This document shows positions 51,063 through 60,391 of a stretch of DNA of 64,000 nt, piece after piece (the stretch's first letter is position 1; every line of letters begins with the position of its first letter). A program made the position numbers and the translations under genes. The notes beneath the pieces were generated by a model that was given only the letters and a program-made list of their open reading frames with translations, was not told where the DNA came from and did not search any database. This DNA is from RGZA01 sp041917755 (lineage in GTDB: Bacteria > Pseudomonadota > Alphaproteobacteria > UBA9219 > RGZA01): NCBI GenBank assembly GCA_041917755.1, contig JAYRWY010000016.1, positions 159,837-223,836 on the forward strand, read 5' to 3'.

Positions 51063-52034
51063 ATGCGCGTTGTTCTATTCCGTACCGATAAAATTGGCGA
51101 TCTGATTGTCACCACACCAGTGATTGCCGCAATCAAGGCCAAGCATCCGCATGCGCGCATCATGCTGGTGACTGCGCCATATAATGCTGTTGCTGCACAA
51201 GGTCTGGCCGGCGTTGATGAAACAACAACATTGGATGAGGCACATCCGCATGTGACCCTAAAATCCATTCGTGAATTTAAACCAACCCATGCACTGGTCT
51301 TTAGCCCCAAGGACATTGGCTACAAATTATCGCGCAGGATTGGTGCGGCACAGATTGGATGGGTGATGATGTCTTATCGTCCTTTGACACGGCTTCATGC
51401 CATGCTCATTCTACCACAATCCAATCAGGAAATTATTACACGCAACCCGCCCAGCATGCATCATGCTGACCATGTGATGAATCTTGCACGCAACATGGGA
51501 CTGGCGGCGGCTGGCGAGTTTCCCTACACCATAACAAGAGATCTATCGGCTGCAGAAAAAATTAAGTCCATACTGAAAACCCACCAAATCACCAGACCGT
51601 TTATTGCCGTTCATCTGGTTGATAAGTGGATTTCGGAAAACTGGCATGCAGACGACGTGAAGCACTTTTTGTTGATGTTACGCGACAAATTAAAGGTTGA
51701 TATTGTGGCCAGTGCAGGGCCAGCTGAAACGATATTATCCAGTGCATTGGAACAGGAGCTGCCGGTTCTTAAAGGGGTTAGCTTTGGCGAATGGACTGAA
51801 TTATTTGAACAAAGCAAAATGGTTATTACGCCAGACTGCGCAGCTGTACATATGGCTTGCGCGTTACAAAAGCCACTTTTAGCGCTTTATCAGCCTTCCC
51901 GATTTGAAATTGCTATGACAGAATATGGGCCGCGCCTGACGGATTACCGTGCGCGCGCGCTCCATGAACCGAAGAAAATCATCCCATTTTTATTCCGCGA
52001 TATTTGCGACCTATTAGGACACACCCACGTTTAG
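51063..52034 (+). CDS. Glycosyltransferase family 9 protein (heptosyltransferase type)
   Basis: 323-residue GT-B glycosyltransferase of the ADP-heptose:LPS heptosyltransferase family. N-terminal signature FRTDKIGDLIVTTPVIAAIKAKHP and C-terminal motif PDCAAVHMACALQKPLLALY. Probable role in LPS core or another surface glycan. ATG 51063 begins conserved sequence; upstream in-frame codons start in the gap after sufA. It precedes pepN by 9 bp, so likely one transcript though functionally unrelated. Confidence 0.88.
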   Translation: MRVVLFRTDKIGDLIVTTPVIAAIKAKHPHARIMLVTAPYNAVAAQGLAGVDETTTLDEAHPHVTLKSIREFKPTHALVFSPKDIGYKLSRRIGAAQIGWVMMSYRPLTRLHAMLILPQSNQEIITRNPPSMHHADHVMNLARNMGLAAAGEFPYTITRDLSAAEKIKSILKTHQITRPFIAVHLVDKWISENWHADDVKHFLLMLRDKLKVDIVASAGPAETILSSALEQELPVLKGVSFGEWTELFEQSKMVITPDCAAVHMACALQKPLLALYQPSRFEIAMTEYGPRLTDYRARALHEPKKIIPFLFRDICDLLGHTHV

Positions 52035-52043
52035 GACCACGCC

Positions 52044-54734
52044 ATGACTGAAACTACCGCCCAAACTGCGCAGCGAATTTTCCTGAAAGATTATCAAGCC
52101 CCGGAATATCTGGTCGATACCATCAACCTGTTTTTTGACATTCAGGATGAGAAGACCATTGTAATTGCCACATCGATGGTTCGCCGCAACCCGGCAAGCA
52201 AGGCAAAAAAGCCGCTGGTATTAAATGGCGCAGATTTAAAATTAATCAGCATCAGCATCGACAACAAGCAGCTGACCGAAAAAGAATATACCATTAGTGA
52301 TGAACAATTGACCGTCACCAGTGTTCCGGATGAATTTATGGTATCGATTGAAACCGAAATTGATCCCGCACATAACACCCATCTGGAAGGGCTGTATGCA
52401 TCTGGCCCGATGTTATGTACACAATGTGAAGCCGAAGGTTTTCGCCGTATTACCTATTACCCTGACCGCCCGGATGTAATGGCGCGCTTCACCACCACTA
52501 TTGAAGCAGACAAAGCAAAATATCCCGTTCTACTATCGAATGGGAATTTAGTGCTTACAGAAACCGTGGAAGGTGGTCGCCACCGACTAACCTGGCAAGA
52601 CCCATTCCCCAAACCATGCTATCTCTTCGCATTGGTTGCAGGTGATTTAGTCAAAATCACGGATCATTTTACTACCGCATCGGGGCGCAATGTGCTGCTT
52701 GAGATATATTGCGAAGCCGGGAAAGAAGATCAGCTGGGCCATGCCATGGAAAGCCTGAAAAAATCCATGAAATGGGATGAGGTGCGCTTTGGCCGCGAAT
52801 ATGACCTTGACCGGTTTATGGTGGTTGCAACGCCATACTTCAATGCAGGCGCGATGGAGAATAAAGGACTTAATATTTTTAATGACGCTTATTTGCTGGG
52901 TAAGCCAGAAACAGCAACCGACCGCGATTTATACAATATTGAATCCGTTGTGGCGCATGAATACTTCCATAACTGGAGCGGTGACCGTGTGACCTGCCGT
53001 GATTGGTTTCAGTTAAGCCTGAAGGAAGGCTTTACAGTATTCCGTGATCAGGAATTTTCATCCGATATGCATTCACCTGCAACCGAACGCATCAGTAATG
53101 TACGGGCATTGCGTGCAAGCCAGTTTACCGAAGACGCGGGGCCGATGGCACATCCCGTACGTCCTGATTCCTATATTACCATCGATAATTTCTACACGAT
53201 GACGGTATATGAAAAAGGCAGCGAAGTAGTACGCATGCTGCAAACCATTTTTGGTCGTGAAGGGTTCAGAAAAGGTAGCGATTTATATTTCAGTCGCCAT
53301 GATGGTCAAGCAGTAACCTGCGATGATTTTGTTGCTGCGATTTTCGATGCAAACCCGGAACGCGCGAAATCCGTTGATATTAATCACTTCAAGCTCTGGT
53401 ACTCGCAGGCTGGCACACCGCGCATTACAGCAACCACCAGTTATGACGAAGCAGCAAAGACCTATAAGATAACGTTAAAGCAAACAGTACCCGCTACCGC
53501 GCGCCAAAGCGAAAAGAAGCCAATGCTCATCCCCGTTCTGGTCGGATTGCTTGATGCCAATGGTACCGATATGCCACTAAAATTTGTAGGCAGCACTAAC
53601 CCGCCCAGCAAACAAAAATTATTGCTGTTAAAGCAGGCGGAGCAAAACTTTGTTTTTGAAAATGTCACCCAGCGTCCTGTGCCATCCTTGCTGCGTGATT
53701 TTTCTGCGCCTGTAATCTTGGAATATAATTATAGCGATACTGAACTGGCATTTCTTGCCGCCAATGACACCAATCCCTTCAACCGTTGGGATGCATTGCA
53801 AAAATTTGCCGCCAATGAATTAGCCAAACTGATCAGTGATGCGCAGGTCGGCAAACCATTACAGGCGTCAAAAGCATTCCTGACTGCAATCGGCGCGGTT
53901 ATACAGGCAGCAGATGATGATGCAGAGTTTGCAGCGCTGTGCCTGCAATTACCAGGCGAGACAGAGATGGGCCAGTATTTACTGCGCCAAGGCAAAAAGA
54001 TTGATGTCGATGCAATTCATAAAGCGCGCGATACGTTGCGCGTAGCCATAGCCAACCAATATCGCGAACCATTATTACAGCTTTACATGGAGCGTTTGAA
54101 AATCAATGCCGATGCGTTTGATGGCAAAACCATGGGTGAGCGACAACTGAAAAATATCTGCCTTGCTTATCTCGGAATTTTGAATGATAGCGGCTTTGAT
54201 GACATGGCGTATGCGCAAGCAACCAATGCCAAGAATATGACAGATGCTACGGCTGCGCTGGGGGTTCTTACCCACCGCGATACGCCTTTGCGTGCACAAG
54301 CTTTTGATGCATTTTATGCCAAATGGCAGTCCAATAAACTTGTTCTGGATAAATGGTTTTCGTTGCAGGCCATGGCTGACCGAGCCGATATTTTGCAGCA
54401 GGTAAAAGGATTGATGGAGCATCCTGCATTCGTCATCACCAATCCAAACATGGTCTATGCAGTTATACGCACCTTTGTCGGTAATCTTGTTCACTTCCAT
54501 GCCAAGGATGGTTCCGGGTATCGCCTGCTGGCTGATACCGTTCTTAAGCTAGATGGGCTCAACGCACAAATTGCTGGGCGAATTATGCCGCCCCTTATCC
54601 GCATGAATGATTACGATTCTGCAAGGTCTACCCTTATGAAAAATGAAGTCATGCGTATTTTGAGCAAGCCAGACCTGTCTAAAAACGTTCGTGAGGTCGC
54701 AGAAGCGGGCATAAATACCACAAAGGCTGCCTAA
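52044..54734 (+). CDS. pepN: Aminopeptidase N (M1 family)
   Basis: 896-residue zinc aminopeptidase of the E. coli PepN type. Motifs: GAMEN (269-273), H305-E306-x-x-H309 with third ligand E328 in SLKEG; the flanking EYFHNWSGDRVTCRDWFQLSLKEGFTVFRDQEFSSD is diagnostic. Generates free amino acids from peptides left by proteases such as ClpAP. Ends at 54734 with an inverted repeat GCCTAA..TTAGGC (54729-54743) that lacks a T tract. Confidence 0.96.
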   Translation: MTETTAQTAQRIFLKDYQAPEYLVDTINLFFDIQDEKTIVIATSMVRRNPASKAKKPLVLNGADLKLISISIDNKQLTEKEYTISDEQLTVTSVPDEFMVSIETEIDPAHNTHLEGLYASGPMLCTQCEAEGFRRITYYPDRPDVMARFTTTIEADKAKYPVLLSNGNLVLTETVEGGRHRLTWQDPFPKPCYLFALVAGDLVKITDHFTTASGRNVLLEIYCEAGKEDQLGHAMESLKKSMKWDEVRFGREYDLDRFMVVATPYFNAGAMENKGLNIFNDAYLLGKPETATDRDLYNIESVVAHEYFHNWSGDRVTCRDWFQLSLKEGFTVFRDQEFSSDMHSPATERISNVRALRASQFTEDAGPMAHPVRPDSYITIDNFYTMTVYEKGSEVVRMLQTIFGREGFRKGSDLYFSRHDGQAVTCDDFVAAIFDANPERAKSVDINHFKLWYSQAGTPRITATTSYDEAAKTYKITLKQTVPATARQSEKKPMLIPVLVGLLDANGTDMPLKFVGSTNPPSKQKLLLLKQAEQNFVFENVTQRPVPSLLRDFSAPVILEYNYSDTELAFLAANDTNPFNRWDALQKFAANELAKLISDAQVGKPLQASKAFLTAIGAVIQAADDDAEFAALCLQLPGETEMGQYLLRQGKKIDVDAIHKARDTLRVAIANQYREPLLQLYMERLKINADAFDGKTMGERQLKNICLAYLGILNDSGFDDMAYAQATNAKNMTDATAALGVLTHRDTPLRAQAFDAFYAKWQSNKLVLDKWFSLQAMADRADILQQVKGLMEHPAFVITNPNMVYAVIRTFVGNLVHFHAKDGSGYRLLADTVLKLDGLNAQIAGRIMPPLIRMNDYDSARSTLMKNEVMRILSKPDLSKNVREVAEAGINTTKAA

Positions 54735-54806
54735 AAATTAGGCATCACAAAAAAGCCTTAGACGGACTGCCTTCAAATTGTTACAAAGTTCTCACTCTTC
54801 ACTCTT

Positions 54807-55382
54807 ATGAAAGTTCGATTCATGCGCTTTAACACTCTTGCTGCTGTTGCAGTATCACTTGCCTCACTTTTGGCCGTACCTGCACTTGCTGCTGATAAGC
54901 CAGTTTTAAATGAACCAGCAACCATTGGTTTTGCTGTTGGTTATTATGACGTTCTGGATAACTCCCCACGTAACGAAGCTATTGATTTCCGTTTGGAATA
55001 CCGTTCGTCCTACGACATGCTTGGCCTAGCCAAAGCACATAATAGCGTGATTGCTATCCGCCCATTTGGCGGTATTGAAGCAACCACCGATGGCGGATTT
55101 TACGGTCTTGGCGGTTTTGTATTCGACATGCCAATTGGCAAGCACTTTGTTGTATCACCTAACCTTGGCGTAGGCCTCTACTCCGATGGCGATGGTAAGC
55201 ACCTTGGCTCACTCATCGAATTCCGTTCAACCTTCGAAGTTGGCTACAAGTTTGATAGCGGCACACGCCTCACCACTTCGATTGGCCACATTTCAAATGC
55301 TGGCATCGGCGATATCAACTCTGGCGTTGAAATTGTTAGCGTTTATGCCCACGTGCCTGTAGACAAGATTTTCAGCAAGTAA
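54807..55382 (+). CDS. PagL-type lipid A 3-O-deacylase
   Basis: 191 residues with a signal peptide (about 1-29, ending ALA-AD) followed by a predicted eight-stranded outer-membrane barrel rich in Gly and aromatic residues. The catalytic motif HISNAGIGDINSGVEIV gives H161, S163 and E175, exactly the spacing of the PagL triad (H126, S128, E140). The enzyme would remove a 3-O-acyl chain from lipid A in the outer membrane. Start ATG 54807; a second ATG (54822) is possible. A strong terminator follows. Confidence 0.85.
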   Translation: MKVRFMRFNTLAAVAVSLASLLAVPALAADKPVLNEPATIGFAVGYYDVLDNSPRNEAIDFRLEYRSSYDMLGLAKAHNSVIAIRPFGGIEATTDGGFYGLGGFVFDMPIGKHFVVSPNLGVGLYSDGDGKHLGSLIEFRSTFEVGYKFDSGTRLTTSIGHISNAGIGDINSGVEIVSVYAHVPVDKIFSK

Positions 55383-55415
55383 GGCTTTAAACTCTTATCT
55401 ACCTATACTATTTAA

Positions 55416-55457
55416 TATGCCCGCCCGGCTTTGATAGTCAGGCGGGCATATTTTTTT
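55416..55457 (+). terminator. Rho-independent terminator after the PagL-type gene
   Basis: 10-bp perfect stem TATGCCCGCC (55416-55425) / GGCGGGCATA (55441-55450) with a 15-nt loop and a run of T at 55451-55457. It separates the pepN-pagL region from the EamA gene. Confidence 0.85.
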
Positions 55458-55474
55458 AAACAAGAACATCTCCC

Positions 55475-56383
55475 GTGCCATTTCTCGAACGTTACCTGCC
55501 GAAAGATTCCAGACATCGTGGGATTGTTTACGCGCTGATTGCCATGATGTTGTTTTCATGCATGGCGGCCATTGCAAAACATTTTGCTGGCACTTACTCC
55601 GCATTTCAGATTGCATTCTTCCGTTTTTTCTTTGCACTATTCCCCCTATTCCCCCTGATTGTCAGTTCAGGCGGATGGGAGGTTTTTAAAACCAAACGAT
55701 TCTTTGGGCATGTATGGCGGTCAATTGTCGGCATGCTATCGCTGATCTGCTATTTCTATTCGCTTCAAAATCTGCCTTTGGCGGATGCCGTTGCCGTATC
55801 CTTTACCAATCCGATTTTTATTACGCTGCTTTCCACAGCATTATTGAAAGAAAAGGTTGGCCGCAACCGATGGATAGCCATTATTCTTGGCTTTATCGGG
55901 GTTATTATTATCGCTCAGCCGGATGGGCTAACGCTTAATATTGGCGTGATTTATGGCCTTGCAAGCTCAATGTTTTATGCTTTGGCGATGATTAGCCTGC
56001 GCACACTTGGCAGCACCGAAAAAGTGCTCACAACCACAACTTATTTTACCGTATTGGCCAGCATTATGTTGACGCTGCCGGCGGCACTTAGCTGGGTTGC
56101 GCCATCATTCATTGATTTGATGATATTTATTATCTGCGGATTATTTGCAGGAATTGGACAGCTATTCTTGACCAGTGCTTATCAAAATGCGCCGCCATCG
56201 GTCATCAGCCCTTTTAATTACAGTTCCATTTTATGGGCGGTTATCATCGGGTTTATTGCCTGGGGACAGATACCCGCCCTGCATGTATGGATTGGCGCCA
56301 GTATCGTTATTGCAACGGGCGTTTATATCTTACAACAGCAAAACATTAAACGCGACGACATCCCGCCGGCTGAACCGTTGTAA
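55475..56383 (+). CDS. EamA-family (DMT) transporter
   Basis: 302 residues with ten TM segments in two EamA repeats. Typical Pro/Gly-rich loops: VAVSFTNPIFITLLSTALLKEKVGRNRW (first repeat) and NAPPSVISPFNYSSILWAVIIGFIAWGQIP (second). Substrate unknown; such proteins export amino acids or carry nucleotide sugars. GTG start at 55475, shortly after the upstream terminator; the Pro after GTG is unusual but no better start is seen. Confidence 0.85.
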   Translation: MPFLERYLPKDSRHRGIVYALIAMMLFSCMAAIAKHFAGTYSAFQIAFFRFFFALFPLFPLIVSSGGWEVFKTKRFFGHVWRSIVGMLSLICYFYSLQNLPLADAVAVSFTNPIFITLLSTALLKEKVGRNRWIAIILGFIGVIIIAQPDGLTLNIGVIYGLASSMFYALAMISLRTLGSTEKVLTTTTYFTVLASIMLTLPAALSWVAPSFIDLMIFIICGLFAGIGQLFLTSAYQNAPPSVISPFNYSSILWAVIIGFIAWGQIPALHVWIGASIVIATGVYILQQQNIKRDDIPPAEPL

Positions 56384-56527
56384 GCTATCTGCGCACATCG
56401 CATGCGGCAGATTGAACCCTGTTGATAGGAAAAACACGCAGCATAAGGGCATCGTCTTGCGCCCATGCGACTCGCTTCATTGCAACGAATATTACAAAAA
56501 CCCAGTAAAATCAGTGAATTATGTTTT

Positions 56528-56543
56528 TGGCATGCCATTTGCT
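56528..56543 (+). promoter_or_regulatory. Sigma-54 promoter of flgE
   Basis: TGGCATGCCATTTGCT matches the -24/-12 consensus TGGCACG-N4-TTGCW at every position except one (C to T in the -24 box), with exact spacing. It is 45 bp upstream of the flgE start codon, so the transcript would start near 56554 with a short leader carrying GAGGAG. Sigma-54 transcribes class III flagellar genes in Caulobacter and relatives with FlbD as activator. Confidence 0.75.
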
Positions 56544-56587
56544 TTTACAGCCTCAAGGTTTGTTGTTTTTATTTTGAGGAGTCTCTC

Positions 56588-57946
56588 ATGTCATTATTCA
56601 GTGCGCTTACCGTAGCCGTCGGTGGTCTTAATGCCCAATCGCGCTCCATCGGTCATATTTCCGATAACATCGCAAATGCGTCAACCACGGGTTTTAAGCG
56701 TATTGATACGCAATTCCAGTCACTGGTTACGCAATCGACCAAGAGCTTGAGCGATCCGGGCGGCGTACGCGCAACGCCATCCTATCAGAACAATATTCAG
56801 GGTAACTTGGTACAATCCCAAAGCGCCCTTGACCTTGCCATTTCAGGCAATGGCTTCTTCAACGTAAAACAACCTGTTGCACAAACCAATGGTAGCGTCG
56901 CATTTACCGGACAAGAACTTTACACACGCCGCGGCGACTTCAAACTTGATAAAGACGGATACATGGTCAATGGCGCCGGGTATGTTCTTGAAGCCCATCC
57001 GATTGACGTTACCACAGGCGTTGTCGATACATCGCAGGTTACCCCTGTACAGATTTCGGCTGCGCAAGATAACCCCGTTCCTACCAGCACCATTACCTAT
57101 GCAGCAAACTTGCCTGCCAGTGCGCTGACTACCGACACATTCTCGCCTTCTGACATCCAGATTTATGACGCATTGGGTACCAAGCATACCACCACGTTTA
57201 ACTGGGTAAAGCTTGCCACCAACTCATGGCGTCTTGACGTAACCCCAGCAGGCGGTACTGCAACCGCTGGCTTTACTGATAACGGTGGTGCCGCCGTTGC
57301 CGCAGGTGCAAGCGTGGCAACACAGTCTTTGACTTTCACTTTCCAAAGCACAACACCAGCGGGTACCATTTCGGCAATTGCAAACACCGGTACTGGTAAT
57401 TTCTTTACCGTTGGTTCGCCAACCACTGCTGGCAGCCCAGCAACTGTTAGCTTCCCTGTAACCTATGCCGGTGCTGGTAGCCAGACCGTTACCCTCAATT
57501 TTGGTTCGTACCAAAGCGCAGATGGCGTAACCCAGTTTGATGCAACCAACTTGAACGTTAGCTCGATTGAACAAAACGGTGTGCCACAAGGTGCTTTCCG
57601 TGATTTGTCCATCGACAATAACGGCTTCTTGTCGCTGAACTACGATAACGGCCGTTCACGTACCATCTATCAAATCCCCATCACCACCTTTAACAGTCCT
57701 AATAACTTGGAACGTAAGGATGGCGGCGTGTTTGGTAGTACAACTGAAAGTGGTACCGCCAACACCTATCTGCCAAATAACAACGGCGCAGGTAAAATCG
57801 TCAGCGGTTCGCTTGAAGGTTCAAACGTGGATATCGCCGACGAATTTACAAAAATGATCCAGGCGCAACGCGTATATTCCGCCAACGCCAAGACCATTAC
57901 CACGTCGGATAGCATGCTGCAGGAAATTATCAACGTCATTCGATAA
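56588..57946 (+). CDS. flgE: Flagellar hook protein FlgE
   Basis: 452 residues. The N-terminal FlgE core (SALTVAVGGLNAQSRSIGHISDNIANASTTGFKRIDTQF, 5-43) and C-terminal NVDIADEFTKMIQAQRVYSANAKTITTSDSMLQEI are the rod/hook signature; the Gly/Thr/Ala-rich middle is the surface domain. Forms the flexible hook linking rod and filament. ATG 56588 with GAGGAG; the longer upstream frame is not conserved. First gene of the flgE-flgK-flgL group. Confidence 0.95.
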   Translation: MSLFSALTVAVGGLNAQSRSIGHISDNIANASTTGFKRIDTQFQSLVTQSTKSLSDPGGVRATPSYQNNIQGNLVQSQSALDLAISGNGFFNVKQPVAQTNGSVAFTGQELYTRRGDFKLDKDGYMVNGAGYVLEAHPIDVTTGVVDTSQVTPVQISAAQDNPVPTSTITYAANLPASALTTDTFSPSDIQIYDALGTKHTTTFNWVKLATNSWRLDVTPAGGTATAGFTDNGGAAVAAGASVATQSLTFTFQSTTPAGTISAIANTGTGNFFTVGSPTTAGSPATVSFPVTYAGAGSQTVTLNFGSYQSADGVTQFDATNLNVSSIEQNGVPQGAFRDLSIDNNGFLSLNYDNGRSRTIYQIPITTFNSPNNLERKDGGVFGSTTESGTANTYLPNNNGAGKIVSGSLEGSNVDIADEFTKMIQAQRVYSANAKTITTSDSMLQEIINVIR

Positions 57947-57984
57947 TTAACTTCCTGATTAGTACGAACTAGAAAGAGACACGA

Positions 57985-59367
57985 ATGTCGCTGCTTACCG
58001 CCATCAGCAATGCCACGTCTAGCATGCGGGCCATTCAGGCCGATATGCAGGTTGTATCTGGAAACGTTAGCAATGCTGGCGTTGATGGCTACACCCGCAA
58101 AAAGCTGAATCTGAATGCTGACACCAACGGCAATGATGGCATTGGCGGCGTTAAAATTCTTGGTTATACGAGGGATACCTCGGATATGGTTACCAAGCTA
58201 CTTAATCAAGCCATGTCTGATGATGGCTTGTTAAGTACGCAGCAAGATTACCTTGGACGCATTCAAGATCTTTTGGGATCAAGTGACAGTAATCCCGTTC
58301 TAAGCGAAGCATTAAGTGACTTTGCGGCAGCATGGAAAAACTTTGCGGCTACACCGGAAAGCAGCACTAATAAACAAAATGTTTTATACAAAGCACAAAA
58401 TCTGACCCGTGAAATTGCACGCCTGGCGAACGGATTGGATAAAATTGAAGCCGACGCCAAAGTGGATATGGCGGCATCTGTTGATGAATTGAATGCATCA
58501 CTTAACCGTATCTATGAACTGAATAACGAAATCTCATCCGCAGAAGCGGCGGGCCAACCATCGGTGGATCAGCAGGATTTGCGCGATCAAGAAGTACAGA
58601 AGATATCTGCGCTGGTCAAAATTACAGTGGTTGAACGTCCTGGCAACCGAATTGCCATCTTTACGCCTGGTGGATCATCGCTGTTTGATAATACACCCAA
58701 CCAGTATGTGTGGAATGGCACCACCATCACCTCTAATAGCGTGGATGTCACATCAGTCTTGAAGGGTGGAAAACTGGAGGCATTGGTTGGCGTACTTGAT
58801 CAAGGATCAACCGCGGCAATCCTGAATGATCCGGGCAAAGCATCTATTTATAAAATTGAACAGCAACTTGATGAACTGGTTGACTTGCTGGCCAATTCCG
58901 CAAACAGTTTTGCTACAGCATATAACAGCGCCACCACCAATGCTGGTGAACAGGCATCTGCATTCTTTACTGGCGCCACGCGCTATAATTTTGCATTAAA
59001 TGCATCGCTTGCAAATGGTACCACCACCTTAAAACAAGCCGCAGCAGTTGCTGTTTCCGATGATTTAAACCTTGCCACGCGCAGCATTAGCGCAGGCAAT
59101 CTATCAACTACAAATGTGAGTTACACCACGTTTGCCAATGCGATTATTGCGACACAAAATCAAAACACGCAGCAAATTGATTCACTGGCAACCATCTACG
59201 CATCGCAAAAAGAAAATTATTCAAAACGCTTTAAAGATGAAACGGGCGTAAACGTTGATGAAGAAATTGTGCGCCTTACCCAATTGCAAAACAATTATTC
59301 GGCCAGTGCGCGCGTCATCAGCACAGTAAAACAGATGTACGATATTATTAATTCACTATTTGGTTAG
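57985..59367 (+). CDS. flgK: Flagellar hook-associated protein FlgK
   Basis: 460 residues, first hook-filament junction protein. N-terminal signature MSLLTAISNATSSMRAIQADMQVVSGNVSNAGVDGYTRKKL and C-terminal VDEEIVRLTQLQNNYSASARVISTVKQMYDIINSL, the heptad region shared with other axial proteins. Shorter central domain than in enterics. Start ATG 57985, 38 bp after flgE; flgL follows 18 bp later. Confidence 0.95.
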   Translation: MSLLTAISNATSSMRAIQADMQVVSGNVSNAGVDGYTRKKLNLNADTNGNDGIGGVKILGYTRDTSDMVTKLLNQAMSDDGLLSTQQDYLGRIQDLLGSSDSNPVLSEALSDFAAAWKNFAATPESSTNKQNVLYKAQNLTREIARLANGLDKIEADAKVDMAASVDELNASLNRIYELNNEISSAEAAGQPSVDQQDLRDQEVQKISALVKITVVERPGNRIAIFTPGGSSLFDNTPNQYVWNGTTITSNSVDVTSVLKGGKLEALVGVLDQGSTAAILNDPGKASIYKIEQQLDELVDLLANSANSFATAYNSATTNAGEQASAFFTGATRYNFALNASLANGTTTLKQAAAVAVSDDLNLATRSISAGNLSTTNVSYTTFANAIIATQNQNTQQIDSLATIYASQKENYSKRFKDETGVNVDEEIVRLTQLQNNYSASARVISTVKQMYDIINSLFG

Positions 59368-59385
59368 TAGCACCCAGAGGGTCAC

Positions 59386-60345
59386 ATGGTAAATATCAGC
59401 ACCGCAGGCCTTACCGCCCAAAGCATATTACAAATTCGCAATGCCCAAGCAACGTTGAGCGATCTTTCAAATCAGCTCTCTACTGGCAAAAAATCATTGA
59501 ATTTTGCCGATTACAGTTTAACAGAAACCAGCAGTCTTCTGGATTTCAGTTCCAGCATCGATAAAAGCAATTCATATTTAAGCGTTATCAGCGCAATTAA
59601 GCCCAGATTGCAGCTGTATGAAAGCTCCCTGACCAAGCTGAGCAAGATTGCAACGGACTCGCTAACTTCAGTTAATACACTCGATTTCAACAGCTCGACC
59701 AATACAGCTTTGGGACAGCAGCTCTCCGGGTTTTTGAGTGATATTCAATATTATTTAAATCAGAAAATGGGCGACCGTTATATCTACGCGGGCACCGGTA
59801 CACGCCTGACCACACCGCCTGTAATAGATTTGAGCACCCTACCTGTTCCGCCAGTCGCACCCGACACGGCGCCGGTTGCATCGCCAACACTGCCGACATC
59901 TGATTCAGCAGCGCCGGGTTCAGATGTACAAGCTTATACACATGATACAGCTACCATTGATGATGGGTATCAAATCACCTATGGCATCACCAGCACAGAC
60001 ACGGGTATGCAAAATCTTATTCTTGGTGTGCGATGGGCTTATGCAGCAACGCAAAGCTCGACCAACTTTAGCACATACATGGCTACCGCGCGCGGCTTAC
60101 TTACCACAGCTGTCACCCAATTGCGTGACTTACAGGCCAGCAACGCCGCGAATCAAAATCGTCTTTCCGATGTAACGACGACGCACAATACCCTGATATC
60201 CGACCTGACAACCAAGACCCAGGACATACAAAATGTCGATTCGGCAGAGGTTGCTGCAAAAATCACTTTTACGCAGTCTAAATTAGAGGCAAGTTACTCG
60301 GTAACAGCGCGAATTGCGCAGTTGTCGATTACTAAGTATCTATAG
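59386..60345 (+). CDS. flgL: Flagellar hook-associated protein FlgL
   Basis: 319 residues with flagellin-like ends (MVNISTAGLTAQSILQIRNAQATLSDLSNQLSTGKKS and EVAAKITFTQSKLEASYSVTARIAQLSITKYL). The segment 143-180 is Pro/Ala/Thr-rich (TLPVPPVAPDTAPVASPTLP) between the conserved IYAGTG and the central domain, an odd low-complexity insert. Second junction protein, acting with FlgK. Confidence 0.92.
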   Translation: MVNISTAGLTAQSILQIRNAQATLSDLSNQLSTGKKSLNFADYSLTETSSLLDFSSSIDKSNSYLSVISAIKPRLQLYESSLTKLSKIATDSLTSVNTLDFNSSTNTALGQQLSGFLSDIQYYLNQKMGDRYIYAGTGTRLTTPPVIDLSTLPVPPVAPDTAPVASPTLPTSDSAAPGSDVQAYTHDTATIDDGYQITYGITSTDTGMQNLILGVRWAYAATQSSTNFSTYMATARGLLTTAVTQLRDLQASNAANQNRLSDVTTTHNTLISDLTTKTQDIQNVDSAEVAAKITFTQSKLEASYSVTARIAQLSITKYL

Positions 60346-60391
60346 GGCTTCAGATTCGTAATTATAAACTTACATAAGAAAGAGGTTCGCC

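Noticed and set aside
54729..54743. Inverted repeat GCCTAA/TTAGGC at the pepN stop as terminator
   Set aside because: No T tract follows, stem is 6 bp.
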